Below, piece after piece: positions 10,401 through 18,871 of a stretch of 64,000 bases of DNA; the stretch's first letter is position 1; every line of letters starts with the position of its first letter. The notes under the pieces are model-generated. The model did not search any database, was not told the origin of the DNA, and saw only the letters and a program-made list of their open reading frames with translations. The translations under genes were made by a program, and so were the position numbers. Origin of the DNA: Paenibacillus planticolens (GTDB lineage: Bacteria > Bacillota > Bacilli > Paenibacillales > NBRC-103111); assembly GCF_013141725.1 (NCBI RefSeq), contig NZ_WHNZ01000007.1:248001-312000 (forward strand), read 5' to 3'.

Positions 10401-11232
10401 CGACGTACTTTATGAACTTCGCTTCCAGCTCAGTGTACAGGGCGTCGCTGATGATGCGGTCGGTCCCGAGGGAATTGGTCGGCTGCCAAGTTTCATGGTT
10501 GTACCCGTTAAGTTTATCGACCCATCCGCTCAGATCTGTAACGCTGACCGGGGTCTTGTTGTCATGGGGCTCGCGGAAAGCCCTTAGCAAATCCATGTCG
10601 ACGACGTACCAGTGCTGGCCCCCCGTACCGGGGATAACCATGTTAGCCGTGGTCAGATTGGTGCCCGGGCCGAACCTGTAGCCGCGGTAGGTGAAGTGCG
10701 CGAGCGGCACGGGGTCCGGAGCCGGCTTCATCGGAATATAGTGAACAGCGCCCCTGTTGGCCTGCCCCGAGCTTCCCGCCAAGGCCGACAGCATGGGGAC
10801 GGACTGGCCCTGCCTCAATCCCTCAACGCCGCCTATGACCGGCGCCACCTCATAGATGGAAGTTATGAGGCCATTCGGGTCGGTGTAGTTAGAAGGAGTG
10901 ACGTTTTCTTTCACAATGCCGGGGTTTGTCGCGTAATTGCTCTCGGGCTTTACATCCCGGGGCGTGATCGTGGTAATCTTCATAAAGTCCGCGTCACCGT
11001 CTTTGCGGTAGACATTCCAGGAAAGACCATCGGGCTCGTTTCCAAGGAAGCGCCAGCTCAGAAATATGCCTTCTGGGATCTGGGCAGCGACCAGGCCTCG
11101 TGTCAGATACTCCATCTGACGTAGACTAGGCGCCGCATGATCAGCCGAGGCCGGGACGCCGAAAACGAACAGAGATAGGCACATGGCCAGCGCTAGGGAC
11201 AGAGATACGAGTTTGTGCAGTGTCTTTTGCAT
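7432..11232 (-). CDS. Secreted PL11 rhamnogalacturonan lyase with cohesin, FIVAR and dockerin modules
   Basis: A 1266-residue secreted enzyme that should cleave the rhamnogalacturonan I backbone of pectin by beta-elimination. After a signal peptide (1-30) comes a PL11 beta-propeller (about 38-985) opening RQMEYLTRGLVAAQIPEGIF, with calcium-type motifs GDFDGDGEYEIVVKW, EDFDGDGKAELMLKT and ADLDGDGRDEIVMK, and ending GDWREELILRASN and MHDPMYRNGVA. It resembles B. subtilis YesW/YesX but is about 300 residues longer. The C-terminus holds a cohesin-like domain (about 991-1124), a helical FIVAR domain (1125-1202) and a type I dockerin (1203-1266) with two EF-hand-like loops (DFNNDNKISIGD, DLSGDGKVDIQD). 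The same cassette ends the xylanase at 37889-42367. GGGAGG precedes the ATG. The gene is visibly GC-richer than its neighbours. Confidence 0.93.
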   Translation of the reverse strand: MQKTLHKLVSLSLALAMCLSLFVFGVPASADHAAPSLRQMEYLTRGLVAAQIPEGIFLSWRFLGNEPDGLSWNVYRKDGDADFMKITTITPRDVKPESNYATNPGIVKENVTPSNYTDPNGLITSIYEVAPVIGGVEGLRQGQSVPMLSALAGSSGQANRGAVHYIPMKPAPDPVPLAHFTYRGYRFGPGTNLTTANMVIPGTGGQHWYVVDMDLLRAFREPHDNKTPVSVTDLSGWVDKLNGYNHETWQPTNSLGTDRIISDALYTELEAKFIKYVEELDKGTKLPYAKTSTGAIYTSQSAAYSTHDMTVGDFDGDGEYEIVVKWRSTQQDPMYSEPIFGGSNTTTAPEYIDVYKLDGTLLFRVDMGYNVRAGNDHETTLFCEDFDGDGKAELMLKTALGTRIGNWDEESQSIKYQDTLNTVVGGQDGLNATTDKFKEYFATGNEQALDTYWSLLNNFTISYRSPIAGGGNDGVNDPAVKRWIKTYHVGPIGPAKDDQEFFSAYKWDAKAGKGVLVDSAKYPFPYEGSVDGENWAMTPESQRGNFSYLAFPGPGAGNSSSDYKAQIMAEKEAYWLEHPWKAAVWGDAQGNRANRYLGVVAALDGVNNYAVSQRGYYARTTFAAYNIVNGKVNLQASFDSADPRYWALGGTAYDYQNRGNHQTQSADLDGDGRDEIVMKAMVLGLNADKTMILPKVLNGDIMPTIEGQNGIPPVVDSFEFATDAVRNNPLNVWAPLRHGDRSALLPVAKDNNIRMWSGSEEHMLDDIRNGKHYGWMPGPEAHDPMKGKRLNEQGEIIYENSLIFSVYAGTDAEGAVAGNFSNRWPGAQGYSQNGARSMITGELLNGSRNLGSGQNAIWFGGGLTAMAVNSATINTVNDLTFATSSYLATGLTSTGNKSTPTLKADMFGDWREELILRASNNRLAIVTTLSPTEYGIRTLMHDPMYRNGVANKNTGYDQMGFASFYLGDEAKLPSMRNDIAIPTMAPNTQSKIKLTAPATVQPGETFELIYSGENLESGVLAQDLIFEFDPTMLELASDPVTMADGQFVIIDHKQAGGKLRVLGVHLGVKQTDPNGDLLKLTLRAKPGSVGNTSILLSKLVTADANGVETTVGGTSHSLSIQQQAVVDKTALNALIADAQAKHDQASEGSGVGNYPTGSKAVLQAAIDQAKAVANNPAADQAAVDLAAAQLQTALQTFLDSVIKPIGGDFNNDNKISIGDLAMLAQAYGKSSADSDWSSWQQFDLSGDGKVDIQDLAILATRILNWE

Positions 11233-11696
11233 TTTTTGCTTTCCTCCCTCTAAAAGGTTGATAGATCAAAAATATGATACAAAATGTATCTGAATATAGC
11301 TTATGAAGACATACTCTCCAATGTCTCAGGGTATCTGTGTGTCTACATTTTTTCGTTTCAATCATCATTCATTGTGCTTCAAACGATTTGTGCTTAGTGC
11401 TGATTTCATGTAATACTTTTAATAGTTTTCCGCATTACCGTTGATAGCCATTCATACACGACAGATTTGCAACCATTCGATTCCCCCTTCCTGATTCCAT
11501 TTCGTCTTAAACCACCAGATTCGCTCCGGGTAATCCCACCTTACACCACGTGTCAGGCAAGGGGTAGGCTAAAAATCATACCTTTTTGTTCAAAAAACAG
11601 AGGTGTTAGTCCGTCGTTATTCGGAATCTATACGTCAAGCTCCTATTGGTCTATATTAGAAATAGGAGATAATCGAAAAAAGGAATAAAACCAATC
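11233..11696. other. Divergent intergenic region between the PL11 and AraC genes
   Basis: About 460 bp separate these divergent genes, room for two promoters and an activator site. A 15-bp inverted repeat lies at 11276-11290. I see no RNA gene, no open frame with a ribosome site and no clear sigma-A promoter, as might be expected for an activator-dependent promoter. Confidence 0.5.
11276..11290. promoter_or_regulatory. Inverted repeat upstream of the PL11 gene
   Basis: GATACA-AAA-TGTATC is a perfect 6-bp inverted repeat about 45 bp upstream of the PL11 start codon. It could be an operator or a leader hairpin. The site is short and unique in the window. Confidence 0.3.
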
Positions 11697-12431
11697 ATGA
11701 ACCTTTTAAAAGAACTATATGCAGAACGGAGAACGTACGCACCTGTAACCGAATCGCATACGCATAACTATGCGCAATTAATCGTCCCCATGGATGGGGA
11801 GATGTCGATACAGACCCAATCGCAACGGCTGCGGCTTACATCGGATACATTATTTCTCGTGCCGCCGAATTGCGAGCATATATTTTGCTCGAACGGTCAT
11901 CCGAACTCTTTCATCGTGCTCGACATTCCTTCTGAAATGCTCCCAACGACAGGGATTTCCGCTCCTAACGAAGGTATGGTGTATTCGGTGACAAACGAGT
12001 GGCGTGGTATCCGTAATCTGCTGCACAGCGAGCTCGAAAATGCACCGGAAAGTAGAGAAGGTGTTCGTTCGCTCTTCCCTTACATTTCACGGCAACTAAC
12101 GAAGAATCCCAGCCTGCCTGCTTCTATCCAATACATTCACGAACACTTTGCCGAATCCATCACCGTCGAGCAGCTTGCTGCTGTGGAGCACTATAACAGG
12201 ACGCACTACAGCGAATGGTTTCGCAAAATGACCGGAAGCTCTCCGTCAATGTATATTCAAAAAGTGCGCCTTACGAAAGCGAAGGAATTGCTTCTTCACA
12301 CGGATTGGCCGATTCTTCATATTGCTATGCAGGTCGGCTTGGAGCATCAGGCTTCCCTAACGCGGCTTTTTCGGCGATTAGAGGGGACAACTCCTAGACA
12401 ATACCGTGAGGGTATTCGATCAAGCGAATAG
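11697..12431 (+). CDS. AraC-family transcriptional regulator (cupin plus double HTH)
   Basis: A 244-residue regulator. The N-terminal cupin sensor (about 15-100) has ESHTHNYAQLIVPMDGEM and the VPPNCEHIF turn. The C-terminal AraC domain (about 140-240) has a first HTH around ITVEQLAAVEHYNRTHYSEW and the signature LHIAMQVGLEHQASLTRLFR in the second. Such proteins bind direct repeats beside divergent catabolic promoters. It is divergent from the PL11 gene, so it is the best candidate regulator of that enzyme, sensing a pectin-derived sugar (inference). AAAAAAGGAATAA serves as ribosome site. Confidence 0.85.
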   Translation: MNLLKELYAERRTYAPVTESHTHNYAQLIVPMDGEMSIQTQSQRLRLTSDTLFLVPPNCEHIFCSNGHPNSFIVLDIPSEMLPTTGISAPNEGMVYSVTNEWRGIRNLLHSELENAPESREGVRSLFPYISRQLTKNPSLPASIQYIHEHFAESITVEQLAAVEHYNRTHYSEWFRKMTGSSPSMYIQKVRLTKAKELLLHTDWPILHIAMQVGLEHQASLTRLFRRLEGTTPRQYREGIRSSE

Positions 12432-12553
12432 CCGTCATTGGGTTAAACCGTTACAGTTATCCAGACAAAAGCCTTCAGCAATCCTTTCGTACAATTGATT
12501 ACATGCCAACGCAATCGAGCAATCACAATTGTATGATAAGGAGAGCAAGACAC

Positions 12554-12883
12554 ATGATAGCTATAGAAGATTTCGACAGGCTGGACATGCGAATCGGCAC
12601 GGTCATTGAGGCGGAGTCATTCCCAGAGGCGCGCAAGCCAGCGATTAAGCTGCGCATCGATTTCGGCGATCTGGGCATTAAACAATCGTCCGCACAGATA
12701 ACACGCCGCTATTCACCTGAGTTGCTTATCGGCAGACAAGTTGTCGCTGTTGTCAATTTCCCGTCCAGGCGTATTGCCGGGTTTAAATCCGAGGTACTCA
12801 TCTTAGGCGGCATCCCCAGCGAAGGAGATGTCGTGCTTCTGAAGCCCGATCATCAAGTACCGAATGGATCGCCGATCCATTGA
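12554..12883 (+). CDS. csaA: CsaA, tRNA-binding chaperone-like protein
   Basis: A 109-residue protein with the OB fold of the EMAPII/Trbp111 tRNA-binding family. B. subtilis CsaA is about the same length and acts as a dimer with secretion-related chaperone activity and tRNA binding. Matching landmarks run end to end: DFDRLDMRIGTVIEAESFPE, IKQSSAQITRRYSPE, VVAVVNFPSRRIAGFKSEVL and LGGIPSEGDVVLL. I start at ATG 12554 because AAGGAGA lies just upstream and the family begins here; an upstream ATG at 12503 would add an unrelated 17-residue tail. It is followed at once by a terminator. Confidence 0.93.
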   Translation: MIAIEDFDRLDMRIGTVIEAESFPEARKPAIKLRIDFGDLGIKQSSAQITRRYSPELLIGRQVVAVVNFPSRRIAGFKSEVLILGGIPSEGDVVLLKPDHQVPNGSPIH

Positions 12884-12926
12884 AAAAAGATCGTTTCATC
12901 CCCAAAGAGGTTGAAACGATCTTTTT
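12884..12926. terminator. Bidirectional terminator between csaA and the cupredoxin gene
   Basis: A 15-bp stem (AAAAGATCGTTTCA paired with TGAAACGATCTTTT, loop about 13 nt) with U-tracts on both strands, directly after the csaA stop and 14 bp from the stop of the convergent cupredoxin gene. Confidence 0.9.
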
Positions 12927-12940
12927 ATATTACAATTCCA

Positions 12941-13342
12941 TTATCTCACTGTTATTGTCCCAAAATACATATACATACCGCAGTGAAATTTATAGGTACC
13001 CGGTTTTAAATCTTTTAATGTAATGAAATTATCGCCTTTTTCCAAATAGACATCTATCCCTAAATCAGGAGAGGCTACACTTTTAATACAAGTAAAACCG
13101 CTTTTCTTTTTGAAATTCAGCTTTGTTGGCACACCAGCCTGAACCTCGATATTGGCAGGATAAAAGCCGTTATCCTTCACATTTATCGTAGCAACTTGAA
13201 ATCCATCTTGTTGAGTAACCACGGGTTCTTCGGCTGATGACTCCGGCTGCTGAAAATAAAATAAAGCAAAGATAAAAAGACAAATCATTAGGACTCCCGA
13301 TACAAGACCTATCCTTGAGAACTTGGACATACGATTCTTCAT
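12941..13342 (-). CDS. Membrane-anchored cupredoxin-domain protein
   Basis: A 133-residue protein with an N-terminal membrane segment (about 10-31, GLVSGVLMICLFIFALFYF) and an outward-facing cupredoxin domain (about 48-133). Likely copper ligands are in GFTCIKS and KFHCGMYMYFG: two cysteines and a methionine, as in the 'cupredoxin_1' group that carries or buffers copper outside the membrane. The start is taken at the ATG preceded by GAGGGG; an ATG 33 bp upstream lies in the U-tract of a terminator and would add an unlikely tail. A HupE-like gene lies upstream on the same strand, perhaps making a small metal-handling locus (inference). Confidence 0.75.
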   Translation of the reverse strand: MKNRMSKFSRIGLVSGVLMICLFIFALFYFQQPESSAEEPVVTQQDGFQVATINVKDNGFYPANIEVQAGVPTKLNFKKKSGFTCIKSVASPDLGIDVYLEKGDNFITLKDLKPGTYKFHCGMYMYFGTITVR

Positions 13343-13378
13343 GCCAGTATCCCCTCTCACTTCATTATTTTGCATAAA

Positions 13379-13413
13379 AAAATCAACCTAGCCAATGAGC
13401 GGCAAGGTTGATT
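13379..13413 (-). terminator. Terminator between the HupE-like and cupredoxin genes
   Basis: On the minus strand AATCAACCTTGCC pairs with GGCTAGGTTGATT (one T-T mismatch, 7-nt loop) and is followed by TTTTTTT. The U-tract runs into the rejected upstream ATG of the cupredoxin gene. It ends HupE transcription or acts as an attenuator for the next gene. Confidence 0.75.
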
Positions 13414-13519
13414 ATACACCTTTTCATGAAATTAGAGTGTCTCTCTAGTGCTAATAGTATGAATGAATAATGAAAATTTAGTTTCAATCTGATGAACTAT
13501 AGGATTGATTGCTGATATT

Positions 13520-14065
13520 TTAAAAAAATACTCGTTCCCCTAACCAAATTGCCCCCAATACAAACGCCACTATTGATCCTGCATAAACGGCATGCTTTGA
13601 AAATTTCCAACGGTGCAACAGCAGCAACAAAGGGAATAGAACCCCAACAATTGTAATTTGAACAGTTTCGATGCCAAGGTTAAAGCTGATAAGAGCCGTA
13701 GCGAGCTGCGCTTTCGGAAGGTTCATTTCTACCAATAAATCGGCAAAACCCATACCATGAATTAAACCAAACAAAAAAGTAATGACCCAACGATAGTTAA
13801 CCTGTTTACGTACAACATTATCGACGGCTACAAAACAGATGCTAAGCGCAATCATAGGCTCGACAAACCATGCCGGCACATGAATAATTCCTAATACAGT
13901 CAATGTTAATGTAATACTATGAGCAATCGTAAAGGCGGTAATCATGGAAGCATACTGCTTAAACTTCTGACTAGCGATGATTAGCGAAAACAAGAATAAA
14001 AGATGATCATATCCACCTAAAATATGCTCCATTCCTAGATTAAAAAATGAATACCAACCTGACAT
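13520..14065 (-). CDS. HupE/UreJ_2-family membrane protein
   Basis: A 181-residue polytopic membrane protein with about six hydrophobic helices. The N-terminal GMEHILGGYDHLLFLF (H14, D20, H21) is the HX5DH metal-binding motif of the HupE/UreJ family of nickel or cobalt permeases and related proteins, and GLIHGMGFADLL is a second conserved histidine motif. Many relatives carry a long extracellular N-terminal domain, absent here. AAGGAGGAAATAAA precedes the ATG. The metal is not predictable; a cupredoxin gene downstream makes copper possible but unproven. Confidence 0.8.
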   Translation of the reverse strand: MSGWYSFFNLGMEHILGGYDHLLFLFSLIIASQKFKQYASMITAFTIAHSITLTLTVLGIIHVPAWFVEPMIALSICFVAVDNVVRKQVNYRWVITFLFGLIHGMGFADLLVEMNLPKAQLATALISFNLGIETVQITIVGVLFPLLLLLHRWKFSKHAVYAGSIVAFVLGAIWLGERVFF

Positions 14066-14289
14066 TTTATTTCCTCCTTGTTCTGATTGCTTAAACCCGT
14101 GGAAGTAAGCAAATATGCTTTAATTCTATAAGATCATTATTAAATGAAACTATCATTTTTGTTAACCTACTGTTAAACCTATTACAAATCTAAAAGAAGC
14201 GACGATAAAGTTCTTGTCGACATTCTCCGCGAAGTTGAGCATATTTTCGTTGTCGATGCTTTGCGGCTTTGTATATGGGCTAAGAGCTC

Positions 14290-14333
14290 AATGCGACACC
14301 TATTCCGAATTATTCGGGCCAGGTGTCGCATTT
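14290..14333. terminator. Hairpin between the HupE-like gene and the FMN-reductase gene
   Basis: AATGCGACACCT and AGGTGTCGCATT form a 12-bp perfect stem, with a second small stem ATTCCGAATTATTCGG inside the loop. It is followed by TTTTCGTTCT on the plus strand only. On the minus strand, where the nearest upstream gene ends, the U-tract is missing, so the terminator call is tentative. Confidence 0.45.
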
Positions 14334-14358
14334 TCGTTCTCATAACAAGTTATATTAA

Positions 14359-14924
14359 TTAAAAACCGTAAGCTGCTTCTTTCCTTTCCCGAAGATCGGA
14401 ATAAACTTCCGTTAATAATACAGTATCTTCAACTAAACGTTCAATTCGGAAAATGACATCATCATTTATAATTTCTTTGAGATGAAAATCTTTTTCTTCT
14501 ATGAATACATATGTTTGAACGATTTGTGCTTTCATATAAGCCAAAATTGGCTTCAAATGGTGTTCCGCAACCAAATAATGTTTGGATGAACCTGCGGTTA
14601 TAAGCATGGACAATACCTTATCGCGCAATGCATCCACGGGCAACAAATCAAAAAGGTTTTTCAAGGTACCGGGAATAGATGCCTGAAAAATAGGTGCTCC
14701 AATTACAATGGAATCCGCTTCCATCACGCTTCTTGTAACATAACCCGTATCGCCTGCATACTCCATATAATTTCTGCCATCGCTAAATTGAACCTGATAA
14801 TCAGCTAAATCAATAATATTTGTCTCCACATCCGGATATTTCTCAGCGAAAGCTTTCTGATATAATTAATAGCTGTTCTTGTTTTTGATCCCACGACCGA
14901 AGCAGATAAGAGAACAATCTTCAT
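14359..14924 (-). pseudogene. NADPH-dependent FMN reductase with a one-base frameshift
   Basis: A flavodoxin-like FMN reductase (SsuE/azoreductase type) that would supply reduced FMN. The N-terminus MKIVLLSASVVGSKTRTAINYI (ATG 14924) and the remainder (QKAFAEKYPDVETNIIDLA onward, stop at 14359) are in different frames; one missing base near 14860, for example ATT read as AT, explains the break. The joined protein has about 188 residues, normal for the family, with the flavin loop GAPIFQASIPGTLKNLFDLLP. It lies 3 bp downstream of a luciferase-like monooxygenase gene that is also frameshifted. Real decay or sequencing error cannot be told apart here. Confidence 0.8.
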
Positions 14925-14927
14925 TTT

Positions 14928-16006
14928 TTACACCTCCGCTGTTTTTCTCGATGTATATTTTTTGACTGCGGGCAAAATCTCATTGCCGATAGTTTCGATC
15001 ATGCTCCGTATTTTTTCAAAAGGTACGCCGCCGAAATCCACTTGCGCGAGATAACGCTGATGGCCTAATTGTTCATGCTGATAGAGGATTTTTTCAATAA
15101 TTAACTGCGGACTGCCGACATTCAATACATTACGGGCATCGGTGCTTTGTGCAAACAACTGCTTCGAAAAGCCTTGTCCGTTTGTCAGCCTTATTCCTTC
15201 ATTGAGATGAGGATAAAATTCCTGAAGAGCTTGTTGAGTCGAATCGGATGAATAAAAGAGACCAGTGGTACCAACCGGTAGCGTGGCGGGGTCGAAACCA
15301 TTCGCTCTGGCCGTTTCACGAAATGCGTCGATCGTATTCTTAAATACGCTGGCAGGGCCAGCCAGCATAGCCGTCATCATTGGAACGCCGGCGTAGCCTG
15401 CTTTTATTGCGCTTGCAGGCGATCCGCCAACAGCGCGCCAAATCGGCAGCCATCCATGTAATGGTCTGGGAATCACACTGGCATTATTCAATGGTTTTCG
15501 AAATTGCCCTTCCCAAGTAACGACTTCTTCCTTGTTTATTTTAGTTAATAAATCGAATTTTTCTTCAAATAATTCCTCGTAATTTCTAAGATCGTAACCC
15601 AATAATTCAAATAAGCCAACGCGAGATGCGCGGCCGGCAATGATTTCTGTGCGCCCCTTGGAGATCAAATCAATCGTTGCGAAATCCTCGTACACCCGAA
15701 CTAGATCCGATGTGCTTATGATCGTGGAGGAGCTTCCGATTTTCATTTTTTCTGTGGCCTGAGCTATGGCTGACAGAACAACCGTATGCGCTTGGTTACG
15801 AAATAGCTCTGGTGACTTTCCCCAACGCTAAAAAAGTCAACACCCGCTTGCTCAGCCAACTTTGCCATTTCAATGATTTCAAGAATGCGTTGCTCGGCAG
15901 ATATACGTCTTCCAGTATGGGGATTAGGGAGATGGTCCCCTAATGTATATATGCCGAACTCCATGCCTTTACTCGGATCAATCCTGTACTTATCCAATAT
16001 TCTCAC
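14928..16006 (-). pseudogene. Luciferase-like (LLM class) flavin-dependent monooxygenase with a one-base frameshift
   Basis: A bacterial-luciferase-fold oxidoreductase using FMNH2 and oxygen. The N-terminal part (to ESHQSYFVT near 15795) and the C-terminal part (QAHTVVLSAIAQATEKMKIG onward) lie in two frames; restoring one base near 15795 (ACC CAA) joins them into about 358 residues, the expected length. Flavin-site features include the SSTIISTSDLVRVYEDFATID region and the RTEIIAGRASR strand. TTG 15997 with AGAGGTGAG upstream is a better start than the GTG at 16006. The reductase partner follows 3 bp later, the usual two-component arrangement. Confidence 0.8.
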
Positions 16007-16181
16007 CTCTGTTTAATGTGATTCACAATTCATTATTTCATTTATGGGAGGAAATGATACAAAAGAACTATATTGGAAAAGACGAATTATCAATCGAACA
16101 TCCTAAAATTAACTGCAACCCTTCTCTAATAAATTTCGTCATAGATATCGAATACAACATAGAGAGGCAGGACGAATAGCC

Positions 16182-17288
16182 ATGTTAAAAAGAACGATTG
16201 CATCCACCGCTATGGCAGCCGTGTTACTGGCCCCAGTCTTGATTGGAGCCCCGGTTCAAGCCATTGAAAATACATCTAGTCATACCGTAGTCAAAACATT
16301 CTCCCTTTCTGCGAACACAGGGGAATCATCTCCGTATCTAGAAGATGGCAATCTTATGGTGCCGGTTCGCGAAATCGCTCAAGGGCTCGGCTGGGATGTC
16401 ACATGGGACGGGAAGTCCCAAGAAATAAAGCTCGTTAAAGGAAATAGTATCATCCGGCTCGTTCCGAACAGGATCCACGGAACAATCGGCGATTTCGAGC
16501 CGTTTTTGCTGACGACACCTGTTGTATTAAAGAACGACATTTCCTTCGCTCCTCTCAGAGTATTAGCTGCCAGAATGGGGGCGGAAACGTTGTGGGATTC
16601 CAAAAGTAGTATGGCGTCTATCGCGATTCCAAATGAACTGCAGCAATCTCACCTTAACTTCGATTTCAGCAAAGATAATGAAGGATGGAAAACCGGCGTC
16701 GCCGATCTCCCGGTCGCCTATCAAGACAAGGACTACCGAATAAACGCTAAAGTGGATACGGTTAACCTGAACGATGGCACAGAAATACATGGCATGATGT
16801 TAAGCGGAATGAACCGCAGCGACGATCTGTTCATGTTTATGTCCAAAAAGCTTGACAGCCCAGCGGGTTTGAAACCGAATACGGAATACGAAGTGAAATT
16901 ACGTTTCGACATGGCCACCAACGAGGCTGAGAGCTCCATGGGAATCGGCGGCGGTCCCGCTTCTTCGGTATATGTGAAAGCCGGCGTTGTGGACCGAGAG
17001 CCTTCTGTCATAGAAGACAGTACTTATGCGAACACGCCTTACTATCGCCTGAACCTCGACAAAGGCAACCAATCGACGGATGGTAAAGAAGTAGCTCTCC
17101 TTGGAAACATCGCCAAACCGGACGCTGAGAAAAGTGGATTCCAGCTGAAAACCTTCGAACGTTCGTTCAATGTAAGAAGTAACGCTGCCGGCGAATTATA
17201 CGTCATAATCGGCACGGATTCCGGCTTCGAAGGGTTGCAGACGATCTATTTCACTAACATCGATTTGACACTCGTTTCTAAAGGTTAA
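16182..17288 (+). CDS. Secreted protein with copper amine oxidase N-terminal (stalk) domain
   Basis: A 368-residue protein with a signal peptide (about 1-28, cut after VQA). A 'copper amine oxidase N' stalk domain (about 45-150) contains LMVPVREIAQGLGWDVTWDG and SFAPLRVLAARMGAETLWDS, the paired VP.R..A..LG motif. Despite its name this domain has no oxidase activity and is thought to bind the cell surface in Firmicutes. The C-terminal half (about 155-368) is a beta-rich, carbohydrate-binding-like module starting NFDFSKDNEGWKTG. It stands alone between terminators, transcribed rightward. The ligand is unknown. Confidence 0.8.
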   Translation: MLKRTIASTAMAAVLLAPVLIGAPVQAIENTSSHTVVKTFSLSANTGESSPYLEDGNLMVPVREIAQGLGWDVTWDGKSQEIKLVKGNSIIRLVPNRIHGTIGDFEPFLLTTPVVLKNDISFAPLRVLAARMGAETLWDSKSSMASIAIPNELQQSHLNFDFSKDNEGWKTGVADLPVAYQDKDYRINAKVDTVNLNDGTEIHGMMLSGMNRSDDLFMFMSKKLDSPAGLKPNTEYEVKLRFDMATNEAESSMGIGGGPASSVYVKAGVVDREPSVIEDSTYANTPYYRLNLDKGNQSTDGKEVALLGNIAKPDAEKSGFQLKTFERSFNVRSNAAGELYVIIGTDSGFEGLQTIYFTNIDLTLVSKG

Positions 17289-17318
17289 CATATCTCATCG
17301 TTCTCAATAGATAAGAGA

Positions 17319-17364
17319 AAGATCGTTCTCCCGCCTTCTCGGCTGGTCAGAACGATCTTCTTAT
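17319..17364 (+). terminator. Terminator after the stalk-domain gene
   Basis: AAGATCGTTCT and AGAACGATCTT form an 11-bp perfect stem 30 bp past the stop codon, followed by CTTATATT. Confidence 0.75.
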
Positions 17365-17474
17365 ATTCGAAGGGTCACCTCCATTATTTATTGACACCCA
17401 TAAACTTAACTGCTATATTTCTATAAAACATACTATTCCTATAAGAATTATAAATTTGGAGGTGTTTCATTCTT

Positions 17475-18812
17475 ATGAAACCATTGAAATCTCGTAAGCC
17501 CTTGCAAATAGCCGTTTTAACAGCTGTCCTCCTATCCTCAGTAGGCACAATAGGCAGTGCGTCCGCAGCAAGTGATTCAGCAGTCTCATACAAGCAGTTT
17601 TTGAATGATCAGTATGCCATCACATTGTCAGACTCCATATCAAAAGGCGATTTCGTTATCGCTGTGAACCGCATCTTGAAAGCGGAAGCGAAAGATCAGA
17701 CCAATGTATTTACAGACTTACAAAAGGACAGTCCTTATTACAATGCTGCACTTGCTTTACACGAAAAAGGTATTCTATCCGAAGGCAAACTGCAGGGTGA
17801 TCAGCCGCTTACCCAGCTGCAAGCGACTTTCATAGCTTTGAAAGCCTCCGGCTTGAAAGAACTCGCCTACACCTATCCCAAGGATAAAATCAAGGCCGCT
17901 CTCGCTAAAGTACATATTGATTACGATCAAAACAATCAATTAACGCTGCAAGCCGCCCAAGAGCTGGCCGCCGCAATTGATACTGGTCTTGTCTCTTCTG
18001 GTTTTGAAGCGAATGCTGCGGCTAGCCAAAGCTTTGCTAGCGAACTGCTTAGTAAAATTCTGACTTTCAACGGACAATACAAGCATTTTATTGGAACAAC
18101 TTCCGATGATGATATTTTCCGCAAAATTAACGATGCCTGGCGTACGGAGGATCTAATCTCATCCACAGATTTGCGTTCTGTCTTCGATGAAGCCTTGAAA
18201 AAGAATCTCATTACTGGCTACAATCTGAAGGATTCTCGTTTCGATGCAAACTTTGATCCAAAGCAATCTCTCACCTATGGACATTCTGACATTACGCATG
18301 CGATTCAGTTAATAGGATTGCTGCGCAGCGAGAACATACAGGCAAAAGTACAGCTGGAGCCCAAAACGTCTGCCTTTATTTATCTGAAAGAATGGGGCGA
18401 GCCGACACAATCCGACGATTATCAAGTCGTCCAAATCGAGAACGGCAATTTCATCGCCTATGCCAAGGAATACGACATTGAGTTCGAATTCGATAACGCT
18501 GAGCAAAAGAACAAGTTCCAACAGGTCATTTTCCAATACGCTAAAAAGAACAGTAATGACCAAACAGGACTCATTTTTTCTTCCTGGTGGCAGCCACTCT
18601 ACTATTCATTATCCGATGTGAAAGACTATAAAGTGATCGCTAACAATAAAGTCAGTAAAGGCCATTATTATGCACAGTCCTTCTCACTCAGCGATAAATC
18701 TGACGAAGTTGTTGCTGGGCTAAAGAAAATTAACCCTAGCTTGAACGTCGACTCCTATAAGTTCTGGGTGGACGAACCTTTCTACAATTATCTGCTAGGT
18801 GAGTATAAATAA
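17475..18812 (+). CDS. Secreted SLH-like protein with a possible degenerate transglutaminase-like region
   Basis: A 445-residue exported protein: signal peptide 1-32 (cut after ASA), then a region (about 47-112) with the spacing of S-layer homology domains (SKGDFVIAVNRILKA...VFTDLQKDSPYYNAALALHEKGIL). Residues about 265-310, ...YGHSDITHAIQLIGLLRSENI..., resemble the core helix of transglutaminase-like domains (normally a cysteine near a ...LLRS.GI.A... helix), but histidine-serine stands where cysteine would be, so enzyme activity is unlikely. The rest is unrecognised and acidic. GGAGGTGTTTCATTCTT precedes the ATG. Probable cell-surface protein of unknown function. Confidence 0.7.
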   Translation: MKPLKSRKPLQIAVLTAVLLSSVGTIGSASAASDSAVSYKQFLNDQYAITLSDSISKGDFVIAVNRILKAEAKDQTNVFTDLQKDSPYYNAALALHEKGILSEGKLQGDQPLTQLQATFIALKASGLKELAYTYPKDKIKAALAKVHIDYDQNNQLTLQAAQELAAAIDTGLVSSGFEANAAASQSFASELLSKILTFNGQYKHFIGTTSDDDIFRKINDAWRTEDLISSTDLRSVFDEALKKNLITGYNLKDSRFDANFDPKQSLTYGHSDITHAIQLIGLLRSENIQAKVQLEPKTSAFIYLKEWGEPTQSDDYQVVQIENGNFIAYAKEYDIEFEFDNAEQKNKFQQVIFQYAKKNSNDQTGLIFSSWWQPLYYSLSDVKDYKVIANNKVSKGHYYAQSFSLSDKSDEVVAGLKKINPSLNVDSYKFWVDEPFYNYLLGEYK

Positions 18813-18817
18813 AAAAT

Positions 18818-18864
18818 AAAACAGTTGCCCGGGATTCCTATTCTCCCGAGCAACTGTTTTTTTA
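18818..18864. terminator. Bidirectional terminator
   Basis: AAACAGTTGC-CCGGGA pairs with TCCCGAGCAACTGTTT, followed by TTTTTTT on the plus strand and an A/T-rich run on the other. It lies between two convergent genes and serves both. Confidence 0.88.
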
Positions 18865-18871
18865 CAAACAC

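Noticed and set aside
7417-11124. Several long plus-strand frames (up to 382 codons) opposite the PL11 gene
   Set aside because: They are antisense shadows in GC-rich coding sequence: no ribosome sites, arginine/valine-rich composition and no family resemblance, whereas the minus strand has a complete enzyme.
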